A stretch of 64,000 nt of DNA from Ralstonia sp. 25mfcol4.1. GTDB taxonomy: Bacteria; Pseudomonadota; Gammaproteobacteria; Burkholderiales; Burkholderiaceae. Below the pieces are notes generated by a model. It did not search any database. It was not told where the DNA came from and saw only the letters and a list, made by a program, of their open reading frames with translations. The stretch lies in the NCBI RefSeq assembly GCF_900104095.1, contig NZ_FNJO01000005.1, positions 248,001 through 312,000 on the forward strand, written 5' to 3'. Positions 49,454-59,439 of this stretch are shown piece after piece; the stretch's first letter is position 1; every line of letters begins with the position of its first letter. A program made the position numbers and the translations under genes.

Positions 49454-49490
49454 AAGGTTGGTCAATAATCGTCGAGATTTTGCCAACCTT
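49454..49490. promoter_or_regulatory. Spaced inverted repeat between TSUP and AraC genes
   Basis: AAGGTTGG at 49454-49461 and CCAACCTT at 49483-49490, 21 bases apart, in the divergent gap. The spacing places the half-sites about two to three helical turns apart, as AraC-type regulators often use. Confidence 0.45.
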
Positions 49491-49512
49491 GCGACACCGG
49501 GATGTCGCAGCC

Positions 49513-50298
49513 ATGTGTCCGATGCGCAATATTTCGCTCGATAGCGTCGATGCCAGCCCGTGCGCCGCGCTGGCCATCGGCACCGACTATGCCTTTGGCA
49601 CGCTGCTGGACACGCACAGCCACCGCCGCGCGCAGTTCCTGTACGGCATGACGGGCCTGATGGAGGTCGGGACGGAAGAGGGCGCGTGGGTCGTGCCGCC
49701 CTACACGGGCGTGTGGATTCCCGCGCAGAAACCGCATCGGGTGCGCATGAACGGCGTCAGCACGCGCAGCGTCTACATACTGCCCGACGCGGCGCCGCGC
49801 CGGGGCACCGCTTGCGAGGTACTGGTGGTGCGCCCGCTGCTGCATGCGCTGCTGCTGGCCTCGGCGGATGTGCCGGCCCGTTACCCGTCCGACAGCCGCG
49901 ACGGCGCGCTGATGCAGTTGATCCTGTTTGAACTGGCGCAGGCGCCAACCCTGCCGCTGTTCGCGCCGATCCCGCGCGACCCGGATCTGGCACGGCTCTG
50001 CACCGCGCTGCTGGCCCGGCCCGACATCCGTGCGTCGGCCGATGACTGGGCGCGGCATCTCCACCGCAGCCCGCGCACGTTCGCGCGTGTCTTCCAGCAG
50101 CAAACGGGCATGTCATTTGGCGCGTGGCGTCAGCAGGCATGCCTGATGGCCGCGCTGTCCCGGCTGTCCGCCGGCACGCCCGTCACCCAGGTGGCCCTCG
50201 ATCTCGGGTATGACAGCCCCAGCGCATTCTCGACGATGTTCCGCAAGGCGCTGGGCGCGCCGCCCTCGTCGTTTCTCCAAGCAGCGCGCCAGCTTTGA
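49513..50298 (+). CDS. AraC-family transcriptional regulator
   Basis: 261 residues. An N-terminal cupin sensor domain (THSHRRAQFLYGMTGLMEV) and the two C-terminal AraC helix-turn-helix units (DDWARHLHRSPRTFARVFQQQTGMSFGAWR and VTQVALDLGYDSPSAFSTMFRKALGAPP). It is divergent from the TSUP gene and probably controls it. The ATG at 49513 is preferred over the TTG at 49480 and gives a normal N-terminus. Confidence 0.92.
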   Translation: MCPMRNISLDSVDASPCAALAIGTDYAFGTLLDTHSHRRAQFLYGMTGLMEVGTEEGAWVVPPYTGVWIPAQKPHRVRMNGVSTRSVYILPDAAPRRGTACEVLVVRPLLHALLLASADVPARYPSDSRDGALMQLILFELAQAPTLPLFAPIPRDPDLARLCTALLARPDIRASADDWARHLHRSPRTFARVFQQQTGMSFGAWRQQACLMAALSRLSAGTPVTQVALDLGYDSPSAFSTMFRKALGAPPSSFLQAARQL

Positions 50299-50305
50299 AG
50301 CCCCC

Positions 50306-51622
50306 CTAGTCGAGCGCGCGATTGCGCGATTCGACGTTGACGGCGCTGACAGCCAGCGCGGCCGTGGCGAGCATGGCCGAGATCATCGCCAGGGCCAGCG
50401 TGAAATGTGTGGACATGACCGGCGCGATGACCGCCGGGGCGAACAGGCCGCCGAAACGTGCCACGGCGCCCGCCGTGCCCATGCCCGTGGCGCGCAGGTT
50501 GGTGGGATAGACCTCGGGCGTGAACGCGTACAGCGCGCCCCAGGTGCCCAGCAGCGCGAAGCTCATCAGCAGCGTGGACCCGATCACCACCACGGGCGCC
50601 GTGCCCAGGCTGTACAGCATGCAACCCACGGCGCTGAGCAGCAGGAATCCGATCAGCGTTGGCTTGCGGCCCCATCGTTCCACGCCATAGGCCGCCAGCG
50701 CGTAGCCCGGCAACTGCACGAGCGCCAGGATCACCAGGAAGGCCTGCCCCCGCATGAAGGCAAAGCCGGCACCGCTGAGACGGATGGGCAGGTAGACGAA
50801 CACCGCGTAATAGGCCACCGAGATCAGCAGCCAGGCGGCGAACAGCGCCACGGTGCGGCGCCGGAAGGTGGCCGTGAACAGCGTGAAGACCGACTGCCGC
50901 TCGGTACGTTCGGATTGCAGCGTGGGGATGGCCACCTTGCGGCCATTGGTCTGGGCCACGCGTTCCAGCACCTGGCGGGCCTGCTCGGACTTGCCGTTGC
51001 GGTTCAGGAAGAGCGGCGATTCCGGCACATACAGGCGCGGAATCAGGCCAACCAGCGCCGGGATGCCGGTCACGAAGAAGATGATGCGCCAGGCATCGTT
51101 GCCATGGGCGGCGGCGGCCAGCGCCAGCAGGGCCAGGCAGATCGTGCCGAGCGCCCAGAACGATTCCAGCAGCACCAGCCAGCGGCCGCGACGGTCGCGC
51201 GGCAGGAATTCGGCCAGCATCGTGTAGTCCACCGGCAGCGTGCCGCCCACGCCGATGCCGGTTAGGAAGCGCAGCACCATCAGCCAGCCCAGGCTCGGGG
51301 CAAACGCGGAAGCCACACCGCAGGCTGCGTCGATGACCACCGCCAGCATCAGCGCCGGGCGCCGGCCGACACGGTCGGCGATGCGGCCGAAGCAGAATGC
51401 CCCGACCAGCATGCCGATGAAGAACGTGGTGCCGGTCTGCAGTGCCTGCGGAACCGGCACGCCGAAGGTGCTGGCGATGGACGGGGCGCTGAAGCCGATG
51501 GACAGCACCTGCATCGCATCGGCCATCCAGACCAGCCCGAATATCACGAAGAGCCGGTACTGGAATTTTCCGACTCCGGCGGTGCGGATGGCCTCTTCAA
51601 AGCTGATCTGCGAGGTCGACAT
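50306..51622 (-). CDS. MFS transporter (metabolite:H+ symporter type)
   Basis: 438 residues with twelve membrane helices. MFS signatures: GRIADRVGRRPALM between helices 2 and 3 and GIGVGGTLPVDYTMLAEFLP at helix 4, then GYALAAYGVERWGRKPTL in the second half. The closest type is the aromatic-acid/niacin or sugar:H+ symporter branch. Convergent with the AraC gene. Confidence 0.9.
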   Translation of the reverse strand: MSTSQISFEEAIRTAGVGKFQYRLFVIFGLVWMADAMQVLSIGFSAPSIASTFGVPVPQALQTGTTFFIGMLVGAFCFGRIADRVGRRPALMLAVVIDAACGVASAFAPSLGWLMVLRFLTGIGVGGTLPVDYTMLAEFLPRDRRGRWLVLLESFWALGTICLALLALAAAAHGNDAWRIIFFVTGIPALVGLIPRLYVPESPLFLNRNGKSEQARQVLERVAQTNGRKVAIPTLQSERTERQSVFTLFTATFRRRTVALFAAWLLISVAYYAVFVYLPIRLSGAGFAFMRGQAFLVILALVQLPGYALAAYGVERWGRKPTLIGFLLLSAVGCMLYSLGTAPVVVIGSTLLMSFALLGTWGALYAFTPEVYPTNLRATGMGTAGAVARFGGLFAPAVIAPVMSTHFTLALAMISAMLATAALAVSAVNVESRNRALD

Positions 51623-51761
51623 GCTGGCAAAGGTCCGTGCGACAAGGGAATGGGGCGGGGTGGCAGGCCGGCGGTCCGGTGGGTCCCGGTCCGGCTGCCA
51701 CGCTGGCGGCCATTCTAACTTGGCACGGTCATGCCGATGGCGATGCCGTCGCGCGCAGGCA

Positions 51762-53432
51762 TCAATGCCGGCTGGCCGAGGCCGCGCCCAGGCCCGTCAT
51801 GGACCGCACGTACTGGGGCAGGTAGGCTTGGCGCTCGCCGGCGGCCGCTTCCGAACGGTCGAGCACGGACAGCAGCCAGGCCGCGCCGAAGGCCAGCGTC
51901 ATCGAGAACAGTGCCGGGTTGGCATACGGGAAGATCGGCTGGCCGTGCTTGAGGATGCCCACCCAGACGGTCGGTCCCAGCACCAGCAGCGCAATGGCCG
52001 ACACCAGCCCCACCACGCTGCCGCCCACCGCGCCGCGCGTGGTCAGGCCCTTCCAGAACATCGACAGGAACAGCACCGGGAAGTTGACCGAGGCCGCGAT
52101 GGCCAGCACCAGGCCGGACAGGAAGGCGATGTTCTGCTTCTCGAACAGCAGCCCGAGCAGGATGGCCACTACGCCGATTCCCAGCGTGGCATAGCGCGAC
52201 ACGCGGATTTCCTCGGCCTCGGTGGCGCGGCCCTTGCGGATGACCGTGGCATAGAGATCGTGCGACACGGCCGATGCCCCCGAGAGCGCAAGGCCCGCCA
52301 CGACGGCCAGGATGGTGGCGAAGGCCACGGCCGAGATAAAGCCCAGGTACATGTTGCCGCCCACCGCCTGGGCCAGGTGTACGGCCACCATGTTGCTGCC
52401 GCCGATCAACTGCCCGGCGCCGTCGCGGAAGGCCGGGTTGTTGCCCACCAGCACGATGGCCCCGAATCCGACCACCAGGATCAGCAGGTAGAAGTAGCCG
52501 ATAAAGCCGGTGGCATAGCAGACTGACTTGCGGGCCTCTCGCGCATCGGCCACGGTGAAGAAGCGCATCAGGATATGGGGCAGGCCGGCCGTGCCGAAGA
52601 TCATCCCGACGCCTAGCGATATGGCCTCGACCGGGTTTGCCACCAGCCCGCCCGGCGCCATGATCGACCGGCCCTTCGGGTGGACATCGACCGCCGCGGC
52701 GAACAACGCGTCGAGGCTGAACCCGAAATGCGCCAGCACCTCGTAGGCCATGAACGTGGTGCCGCCCAGCAGCAGGATGGCCTTGATGATCTGGACCCAC
52801 GTGGTGGCCAGCATGCCGCCAAACATCACGTAGAGCACCATCAGCACGCCCACCACGAGCACGGCCGACAGGTAGCTGGTGCCGAACAGCAGCTGGATCA
52901 GCTTGCCGGCGCCTACCATCTGGGCCACCAGGTACATGATCGACACGGTCAGCGTGCCGAACGCGGCGGTGATGCGCACCGGCTTTTGCGACAGGCGGTA
53001 GGCGACCACATCGGCAAACGTGTAGCGGCCCAGGTTGCGCAGGCGCTCGGCCACCACGAACAGGATGATCGGCCAGCCGGCCACCACGCCCAGTGCGTAG
53101 ATCAGGCCGTCGAAGCCCTTGTCAAACATCATGGCCGAAATGCCCAGGAACGACGCGGCGGACACCATGTCGCCAGCAATGGCCAGGCCGTTCTGGAAGC
53201 CGGTCAGTCCGCCCCCGGCCGCATAGAAGTCCGAAGCCGTGCGCGTGCGGCGGGCGGCCCAGCGCGTGATGAGCAGCGTGAACAGCACGAAGACCACGAA
53301 CATGCCGATGGCATGCCAGTTCAGCGGCTGGACGGTCACGTTGCCTCCCACGGCCGGGCTTGCATAGGCACTGGCCGCGCCCAGCGCCATGAAACAGGCG
53401 AGGGCCGGCGCAAAGGTTGGGAATCGCTTCAT
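51762..53432 (-). CDS. Sodium:solute symporter (ActP/PaaL-like)
   Basis: 556 residues: signal-like N-terminus, then thirteen or so helices with [32 protein letters not shown], the ActP-type SSS signature. It imports acetate or related short monocarboxylates with sodium. Position directly beside the phenylacetate operon and the pairing with a DUF485 protein also fit PaaL-type phenylacetate permeases; the sequence alone does not choose between them. The ATG at 53432 overlaps the DUF485 stop by four bases. Confidence 0.9.
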   Translation of the reverse strand: MKRFPTFAPALACFMALGAASAYASPAVGGNVTVQPLNWHAIGMFVVFVLFTLLITRWAARRTRTASDFYAAGGGLTGFQNGLAIAGDMVSAASFLGISAMMFDKGFDGLIYALGVVAGWPIILFVVAERLRNLGRYTFADVVAYRLSQKPVRITAAFGTLTVSIMYLVAQMVGAGKLIQLLFGTSYLSAVLVVGVLMVLYVMFGGMLATTWVQIIKAILLLGGTTFMAYEVLAHFGFSLDALFAAAVDVHPKGRSIMAPGGLVANPVEAISLGVGMIFGTAGLPHILMRFFTVADAREARKSVCYATGFIGYFYLLILVVGFGAIVLVGNNPAFRDGAGQLIGGSNMVAVHLAQAVGGNMYLGFISAVAFATILAVVAGLALSGASAVSHDLYATVIRKGRATEAEEIRVSRYATLGIGVVAILLGLLFEKQNIAFLSGLVLAIAASVNFPVLFLSMFWKGLTTRGAVGGSVVGLVSAIALLVLGPTVWVGILKHGQPIFPYANPALFSMTLAFGAAWLLSVLDRSEAAAGERQAYLPQYVRSMTGLGAASASRH

Positions 53433-53737
53433 GCTGCGCACTCCTTCAGGATGCGGGCGTTCAGGCCGTCGAACTCGCGGTTGGCCTTGCGCACGTAGAT
53501 GGCGGTCAGCGCGAATGCCACCACGATGACGGCGGCGCCGGCGACGATGCCCGTGGTCAGGGTGCCGCCGCGCACGGGCGCCACCAGCGCAGCCGGATAG
53601 AAGGCCAGCAGGCCGATGAAGCCGAAATAGACGGCCAGCATCAGCGCGGTCAGCGACCAGCCCAGGCGCGCGCGGCGCCGGGTCAGCAACTGGAAGTCGG
53701 GATGTTGGGTGATAGAGGCGAATTGCCGTTCGGTCAT
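53429..53737 (-). CDS. DUF485 membrane protein (partner of SSS transporter)
   Basis: 102 residues with two membrane helices (about residues 27-48 and 62-82) and a cytoplasmic N-terminal stretch, the DUF485 layout (e.g. YjcH beside ActP). It starts the two-gene unit with the symporter, coupled by ATGA. Role in transport is assumed from constant pairing. Confidence 0.92.
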   Translation of the reverse strand: MTERQFASITQHPDFQLLTRRRARLGWSLTALMLAVYFGFIGLLAFYPAALVAPVRGGTLTTGIVAGAAVIVVAFALTAIYVRKANREFDGLNARILKECAA

Positions 53738-53794
53738 GGTTGTCTCCAATGGCGAAGCGTGGCCGGCACGCCTTCTGTCGAGGCGTTGCGGCCT

Positions 53795-53819
53795 GCCGCC
53801 CGCGAGCATGGCGGGCGGC
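53795..53819. repeat. GC hairpin between the paa operon and the DUF485 gene
   Basis: Nine-base-pair perfect stem GCCGCCCGC/GCGGGCGGC with a 7-base loop, no T-run. Located after the paaK stop, so it may help end or stabilise the paa transcript. Confidence 0.4.
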
Positions 53820-53879
53820 GACGGCGAGGAGTCATCAGGGCGTAATCGGGGAAGCAGGCCGGACGTGAGCCCGCGCGCG

Positions 53880-55235
53880 TCAGGCGGCCGCGCGTTCGGG
53901 TTCCGTAACCACTGGCGCGGCGGCGCGCAGGTCCAGCACGCGCCGGGCCTTGCCGGTGGAGGTGCGCTCCAGGCGGTCGGCCGGGACGGCGTCCACGCGG
54001 GTCGTGATGCCGACGTTGGTCTTGATCGCGTCGCGCAGCTTTGCGCCCAGCGCCTCGCGTTCGGCATCGGACAGCCGGTGCGTGACTTCGGGCCGCACCT
54101 CGACTGCCACGGCCAGGCGGTCGAGATGGCCGTCGCGTGTGACGGTCAGCTGGTAGTGGGGTGCCAGCTCAGGCTGCTTGAGGATCAGTTCCTCGATCTG
54201 GGACGGGAACACGTTGACGCCCCGGATGATCAGCATGTCGTCCGAGCGCCCGGTGATCTTGCCGATGCGGCGCATGGCGCGCGACGTCGGCGGCAGCAGG
54301 CGCGTCAGGTCGCGCGTGCGATAGCGGATCACGGGCAGCGCCTCCTTGGTGAGCGACGTGAAGACCAGTTCGCCCTCCGAGCCATCGGGCAGCACTTCGC
54401 CGGTGACGGGGTCGATGATTTCCGCGTAGAAGTGGTCTTCCCAGATCACCGGGCCGTCCTTGCTCTCGATGCACTCGCACGCCACGCCGGGGCCCATGAC
54501 CTCGGACAGGCCGTAGATGTCCACGGCGTCGATGCCGGCGCGTGTTTCGATCTCCTGGCGCATCGCGTCCGTCCACGGCTCGGCGCCGAAGATGCCGATC
54601 TCCAGCGAGCTGTCGGCCGGCGACAGGCCCTGGCGGGCCATCTCGTCGATCAGGTTCAGCATGTACGACGGCGTGACCATGATGATGCGCGGCTTGAAGT
54701 CCCGGATCAGCTGCACCTGCTTCTCGGTCTGTCCGCCCGACATCGGGATCACGGTGCAGCCCAGCTTTTCGGCACCGTAATGGGCGCCAAGGCCGCCCGT
54801 GAACAGGCCGTAGCCGTAGCAGACCTGCACCAGGTCGCCGCGACGGCCGCCGGCGGCGCGGATCGAACGGGCCACCAGCGTGGCCCAGGTGTCGATGTCG
54901 CGGGCGGTATAGCCCACCACCGTGGGCTGGCCGGTCGTGCCGCTCGACGCGTGTACGCGCACGACTTCCTCGCGCGGCACGGCAAACATGCCGAACGGGT
55001 AGTTGTCGCGCAGTTCCTTCTTGGTGGTGAACGGGAACTTCGACAGATCGGAAAGCTGGCGCAGATCGCCGGGCTGCACGCCGGCCGCATCGAACGCCTG
55101 GCGATAGTGCGGCACGTTGTCGTAGGCGTGTTGCAGCGTCCATTTCAGGCGCTGCAGCTGCAGCGCCTGGAGTTCGTCTCGGCTGGCATGCTCGATCGGA
55201 TCAAGTTGATCGGCTTGGGGGGCGCGCTGGACCAT
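53880..55235 (-). CDS. paaK: Phenylacetate-CoA ligase
   Basis: 451 residues of the PaaK adenylate-forming family: HASSGTTGQPTVVGYT (AMP-binding P-loop) near residue 95, GYGLFTGGLGAHYGAEKLG, YGLSEVMGPGVACEC and RTRDLTRLLPP. It converts phenylacetate to phenylacetyl-CoA, the first step of the pathway. Last gene of the paa operon, 57 bases after paaN. GGAGACACCC precedes the ATG. Confidence 0.96.
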   Translation of the reverse strand: MVQRAPQADQLDPIEHASRDELQALQLQRLKWTLQHAYDNVPHYRQAFDAAGVQPGDLRQLSDLSKFPFTTKKELRDNYPFGMFAVPREEVVRVHASSGTTGQPTVVGYTARDIDTWATLVARSIRAAGGRRGDLVQVCYGYGLFTGGLGAHYGAEKLGCTVIPMSGGQTEKQVQLIRDFKPRIIMVTPSYMLNLIDEMARQGLSPADSSLEIGIFGAEPWTDAMRQEIETRAGIDAVDIYGLSEVMGPGVACECIESKDGPVIWEDHFYAEIIDPVTGEVLPDGSEGELVFTSLTKEALPVIRYRTRDLTRLLPPTSRAMRRIGKITGRSDDMLIIRGVNVFPSQIEELILKQPELAPHYQLTVTRDGHLDRLAVAVEVRPEVTHRLSDAEREALGAKLRDAIKTNVGITTRVDAVPADRLERTSTGKARRVLDLRAAAPVVTEPERAAA

Positions 55236-55292
55236 GGGTGTCTCCTCCAGGGTATGTCGGGCGATTCTTCGGGATGGCGTGAGCCGTGGGGT

Positions 55293-56975
55293 TCAGTCTT
55301 TCAGATGACGGCGAGCCTGGATCACCCGGAAGCGGTTGGCAACGAAGGCCGTATCGGCCAGCGCGGCGTTGGCGGCCGGATTGGCGCCGGTGCCGTGGAA
55401 GTCGCTGAAGGCGGCCGACTGGTTGACGAGCACGGGGCCGGTCAGGTTCAGCGACAGTGCCACGCCGGCGTCGAGCGCGGCCTCTTCGAGCTGCGATTCC
55501 ACGGTGCGCTGCGTGGTATAGCCCGACAGCGTCAGCGCGCCGTGCTGTTTCGCGATGCGCCGGGCGGTGGCAACCGCCTGATCGGTGCTGTCGGTGGCGA
55601 TCACGAAGGCAATCGGGCCGAACAGTTCCTGCGTGAACCTGTCCTCGTCGCGCACGTCGACCTTGAGCAGCAGCGGCGTGCGCACGCGCGCTTCGGGGAA
55701 CTGGGGATGGGTGATGGTCTGGCTGTCCAGCACCACCTTGCCCAGCGCGCGCGATGCGTCGATCCGCTGGGCCACGCCGTCGTTCTGGATCGCGCCGAGG
55801 ATCTCGACGGCCTTGGCCGGGTCGGCGGTGAGCTTCTGCAGTGCCTCGCCCAGCGCGGCGACCACGCCGTCGAACGTGACATGGCCGTCCGGGGTGTCGA
55901 TGCCATCGCGCGGGATGTAGATGTTCTGCGGCGCGGTACACATCTGGCCCGAGTACAGCGCCAGCGACAGGGCGAGGTTGCGCACCATGCCCTTCAGGTC
56001 GTCGGTGGAATCGATGACCACCTGGTTCACACCGGCCTTCTCGGTGTAGACCAGCGCCTGGTGGGCGTTGCGTTCCAGCCATTCCCCGTTGGCCGTGCTG
56101 CCCGTGAAATCGATCAGCCGCACCTCGGGGCGCAGCGCCAGCGTGGAAGCCATGCGCTCGTCCGGGTTGTTGGCGACCAGCGTCACGATGTCCGGGCTGA
56201 AGCCGGCCTCGGCCAGTACCTCGCGGGCGATCTGCACCGTGATGGCCAGCGGCAGGATGGCGCCCGGATGCGGCTTGACGACAACCGGATTCCCCGTGGC
56301 CAGGCTGGCGAACAGGCCCGGATAGCCGTTCCAGGTGGGGAACGTGCAGCAGCCGATGACCAGGCCGATGCCGCGCGGCACGACCGTAAAGGTCTTTTCC
56401 ATGCGCAGCGGCGCGTTCTTGCCCTGTGGCTTTTCCCAGGTGGCGCGGGCCGGGATGCCGCGCATCGCCTGCCAGGCATAGGCCACGGCCTCCAGGCCGC
56501 GGTCCTGCGCGTGCGGGCCGCCGGCCTGGAATGCCATCATGAACGGCTGGCCAGTGGTATGCATGACCGCATGGGCCATCTCGAAACTGCGGCGGTTCAG
56601 GCGGGTCAGGATTTCCAGCGCCACGCCCACCCACGCGGTGGGGCCGGCTTCGCGCCATGCGGGCGCGGCGGCTTCGATGCCGGCGAACAGGCCGTCGAGG
56701 TCCGGGCGCGGATAGGTCACGCCAAGCGTCGGGCCGTAGGGCGAGACTTCCTGGCCGGCTTGCCCGGTGGTGCCGGGCTGCGTGATCGGAAACGGTTGCC
56801 CGAGGCGAGCATCGAAGGCGGCCTTGCCATCGTCGGCGGCTGTTTCGCTGTAGACCTTCGGGCTCGGCATTTCGGAAAACGGGCTCCAGTAGCCGCGCTG
56901 GCCGATGGCGGCGAGCGCCTGGTCGAGCATGGCCTGATGGCGGGTGAACAATGCGTGCGTCACGGGTGTCTCCAT
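55293..56975 (-). CDS. paaN: PaaN-type aldehyde dehydrogenase of phenylacetate degradation
   Basis: 560 residues of the ALDH fold, with the catalytic Cys in SGQMCTAPQN and the active-site Glu region KAGVNQVVIDST. This is the PaaN type: an ALDH-only enzyme of the phenylacetate pathway, in contrast to the bifunctional PaaZ with a hydratase domain. It should oxidise the ring-opened semialdehyde produced from oxepin-CoA. GGAAAT precedes the ATG at 56975. Confidence 0.93.
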   Translation of the reverse strand: METPVTHALFTRHQAMLDQALAAIGQRGYWSPFSEMPSPKVYSETAADDGKAAFDARLGQPFPITQPGTTGQAGQEVSPYGPTLGVTYPRPDLDGLFAGIEAAAPAWREAGPTAWVGVALEILTRLNRRSFEMAHAVMHTTGQPFMMAFQAGGPHAQDRGLEAVAYAWQAMRGIPARATWEKPQGKNAPLRMEKTFTVVPRGIGLVIGCCTFPTWNGYPGLFASLATGNPVVVKPHPGAILPLAITVQIAREVLAEAGFSPDIVTLVANNPDERMASTLALRPEVRLIDFTGSTANGEWLERNAHQALVYTEKAGVNQVVIDSTDDLKGMVRNLALSLALYSGQMCTAPQNIYIPRDGIDTPDGHVTFDGVVAALGEALQKLTADPAKAVEILGAIQNDGVAQRIDASRALGKVVLDSQTITHPQFPEARVRTPLLLKVDVRDEDRFTQELFGPIAFVIATDSTDQAVATARRIAKQHGALTLSGYTTQRTVESQLEEAALDAGVALSLNLTGPVLVNQSAAFSDFHGTGANPAANAALADTAFVANRFRVIQARRHLKD

Positions 56976-57049
56976 ATTTCCAGATCTCTGCGCCGAAGCG
57001 CGAGGGGCGTTGTTTTGCGGTAAGGGGGCGGGTGGCCTGCCGGGGCCGG

Positions 57050-58123
57050 TCAGGTTTCCTGATCGAAATCGAGTACGAGCTTGTCGCTGACGGCGTAGCT
57101 CTGGCAGCTCAGGATGAAGCCGCGCGCCACTTCGTAGTCTTCCAGCGCGAAGTTCACGTCCATGTCGACCTCGCCCGCGACGCGCTTGCAGCGGCACGTG
57201 GAGCAGACCCCGCCCTTGCAGGCGTAGGGCAGCTCGATTCCCTGTTCCAGCGCGGCGTCGAGCACGGTCTGGGTGTTCCGGGCGACCGTAAAGCGGCGTG
57301 AGCGGCCGTCCTGGATCACCGTGACCTCGCAATCCTGCTTGCCGGCGGCGCGTTGCGGCTGCGGCGCGCGGGCCGTGGGCGTGCTCGCGCCGAACAGCTC
57401 GCGCTTGATGCGGGCGGGGTCGACACCGTTCTGCTTCAGCGCGTCCGCTACGCCCTCCATCATCGACTGCGGGCCGCAGATAAAGGCCACGTCGATCCCG
57501 GCGGGATCTACCCATTGCTTGAGCAGCGCGTCGGCCTTGGCGCCGTCCAGGCGGCCGTTGAACAGGTCGATGTCGAGCGTTTCGCGGCTCAGGATGAAGA
57601 CCAGGTTCAGCCGGTGCAGGTAGGTGTCCTTCAGGTCTTCCAGCGCCTCCTTGAAGATCACCGTGGACGACGCGCGATTGCCGTAGAACAGCGTGAAGCG
57701 GCTGTCGGGCTCGGCGCGCAGCGTGGTTTCGATGATCGACAGCAGCGGGGTGATGCCGCTGCCAGCCGCAAAGCCCACGTAGTGCTTGCGATGGCCTGCA
57801 TCGAGCGGCACGCTGAAGTGCCCGGACGGCGGCATCACGTCGAGCGTGTGGCCGGCCCGCAGCGTGTCGGTAGCCCAGTTCGAGAACAGGCCGCCCTCCA
57901 CGCGCTTGATGGCGATGCGCAGGCGCTGGTCCTGCGCGGCGGCGCAGATCGAATACGAGCGGCGCACCTCGTTGCCGGCAATCCGGGTGCGCACGGTCAG
58001 GTGCTGGCCGGCCGCGTAGCGGTAGGTCTCGGACAGTTCCGGCGGCACATCGAAGGTCACGGCGATGGCGTCGCGGGTTTCGTGGGTGACATCGGTCACG
58101 CGCAGGGCATGGAAGGTGCTCAT
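57050..58123 (-). CDS. paaE: Phenylacetyl-CoA epoxidase reductase subunit
   Basis: 357 residues. An FAD/NAD(P) reductase domain (RRSYSICAA FAD motif, FAAGSGITPLLS) followed by a plant-type [2Fe-2S] ferredoxin domain with YACKGGVCSTCRCK and a later LSCQ. It passes electrons from NADPH to the PaaA diiron site. Preceded by a short gap after paaD. Confidence 0.96.
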   Translation of the reverse strand: MSTFHALRVTDVTHETRDAIAVTFDVPPELSETYRYAAGQHLTVRTRIAGNEVRRSYSICAAAQDQRLRIAIKRVEGGLFSNWATDTLRAGHTLDVMPPSGHFSVPLDAGHRKHYVGFAAGSGITPLLSIIETTLRAEPDSRFTLFYGNRASSTVIFKEALEDLKDTYLHRLNLVFILSRETLDIDLFNGRLDGAKADALLKQWVDPAGIDVAFICGPQSMMEGVADALKQNGVDPARIKRELFGASTPTARAPQPQRAAGKQDCEVTVIQDGRSRRFTVARNTQTVLDAALEQGIELPYACKGGVCSTCRCKRVAGEVDMDVNFALEDYEVARGFILSCQSYAVSDKLVLDFDQET

Positions 58124-58148
58124 GTCTGTGTCTTCCTGTCGCGGCGGC

Positions 58149-58664
58149 TCAATGCGCCTTGAAGTAATCGAACGGCTCGCGGCAGTCGCCGCAGCGGTAC
58201 AGCGCCTTGCAGGCCGTGGAACCGAACTGGCTGACCACCTGCGTATGGGCCGATCCGCAATGGGGGCAGGCCACCTTCGGCGCGGGCTGGCGCCGGCGGG
58301 TGATGCCGCTGATGTCGATGACGGTCTGCGCGGGCGGCGCAATGCCATAGCCGGCCAGCTGCTGCCGCCCGCGCGCGGTCATCCAGTCGGTAGTCCAGGC
58401 CGGGGCAAGTTGCAGCCGCACCTCGACCTGGCCGATACCATGCGCGCCCAGCGTCTGGACGATCTGCTCGCGGATCAGCGTGACTGCGGGGCAGCCCGAA
58501 TACGTCGGGGTGATCGTCACCACGCAGGTGTCGGCCTCCCAGTGCACGCCGCGCACGATGCCGAGGTCGATCACGGAAATCACGGGGATCTCGGGGTCGG
58601 GGATGGCATCGAGCCACGACCAGATGGCGTCCGTCATGGTTTGCGGATGAGCACGGGCCTGCAT
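58149..58664 (-). CDS. paaD: Phenylacetyl-CoA epoxidase assembly protein (SufT-like with zinc ribbon)
   Basis: 171 residues. MIP18/DUF59 domain with DPEIPVISVIDLGIVRGV and the reactive Cys in PTYSGCPAV, then a C-terminal zinc ribbon (ACPHCGS ... YRCGDCREP). PaaD is needed to mature the epoxidase, probably for iron-sulfur insertion into PaaE. Starts five bases after the paaC stop. Confidence 0.95.
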   Translation of the reverse strand: MQARAHPQTMTDAIWSWLDAIPDPEIPVISVIDLGIVRGVHWEADTCVVTITPTYSGCPAVTLIREQIVQTLGAHGIGQVEVRLQLAPAWTTDWMTARGRQQLAGYGIAPPAQTVIDISGITRRRQPAPKVACPHCGSAHTQVVSQFGSTACKALYRCGDCREPFDYFKAH

Positions 58665-58669
58665 GGTGC

Positions 58670-59431
58670 TCACCACGTGGCGCCGGGGTAGGCGCGCTGC
58701 AGGAACTGCATCTCGGCCAGCAGGAAGCCCAGGTGTTCCGTGTGCCGGCCGGCGTGGCCGCCGCGTTGCATCCAGCCATCGTCCGGCGTGGCGAGCGTGG
58801 CCTCTTCGAGGACTTCGGCCACCTGCTGGCGCCACGGCTCGCGCAGCGCGGCCGGGCTGCAGGCCACGCCGGCCGCGATCAGGCTGGCGTCCACGCTGTC
58901 GGCGTCGAACAGCTCGCCGGTGTACATCCACAGACGGTCGATGGCGTCCTGCATGCGCCGATGGCTTTCCGCCGTGCCGTCGCCCAGGCGCACGACGAGG
59001 TCGGCGCTGCGGCGGGCGTGATAGGCCACTTCCTTGACGGCCTTGTCGGCGATGGCGGCGATGGACGCGTCGCTGGACTGCCGCAGCGCATCGAGCAGGT
59101 AGTAGTGCCAGGTGTCGAACAGGAACTGGCGGGCCAGCGTGTCGGCGTAGCTGCCGTTGGGCTGCTCGACCAGCAGCGGATTGCGGAACTGGTGCGCGTC
59201 GCGCAGGTAGGCCAGCTGATCTTCGGTGCGGCCCGCGCCTTCCACTTCGCCGGCCCGGGACAGCCACATGCGCGCCTGGCCGATCAGGTCCAGCGCGACG
59301 TTCGTCAGCGCGATGTCTTCCTCCAGCGCCGGGCCCTTGCCGCACCATTCGGACAGCCGCTGGCCCAGCACCAGCGCGGTATCGCCCAGGCGAAGCAGGT
59401 ATTCGAAGGTGGCTTGCTTGCTGACTTGCAT
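58670..59431 (-). CDS. paaC: Phenylacetyl-CoA epoxidase structural subunit
   Basis: 253 residues, ferritin-like, with the PaaC pattern YLLRLGDTALVLGQRLSEWCGKGP, ALTNVALDLIGQARMW, DTWHYYLLDAL and KEVAYHARRSADLVVRLGDGT. It forms the structural partner of PaaA and lacks a functional diiron site. Starts eight bases after the paaB stop. Confidence 0.96.
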   Translation of the reverse strand: MQVSKQATFEYLLRLGDTALVLGQRLSEWCGKGPALEEDIALTNVALDLIGQARMWLSRAGEVEGAGRTEDQLAYLRDAHQFRNPLLVEQPNGSYADTLARQFLFDTWHYYLLDALRQSSDASIAAIADKAVKEVAYHARRSADLVVRLGDGTAESHRRMQDAIDRLWMYTGELFDADSVDASLIAAGVACSPAALREPWRQQVAEVLEEATLATPDDGWMQRGGHAGRHTEHLGFLLAEMQFLQRAYPGATW

Positions 59432-59439
59432 GGCGTGCC

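Noticed and set aside
53709-57023. 1104-codon open frame on the plus strand
   Set aside because: Antisense to paaK and paaN; composition is low-complexity Arg/Gly/His-rich, typical of GC-driven shadow frames.
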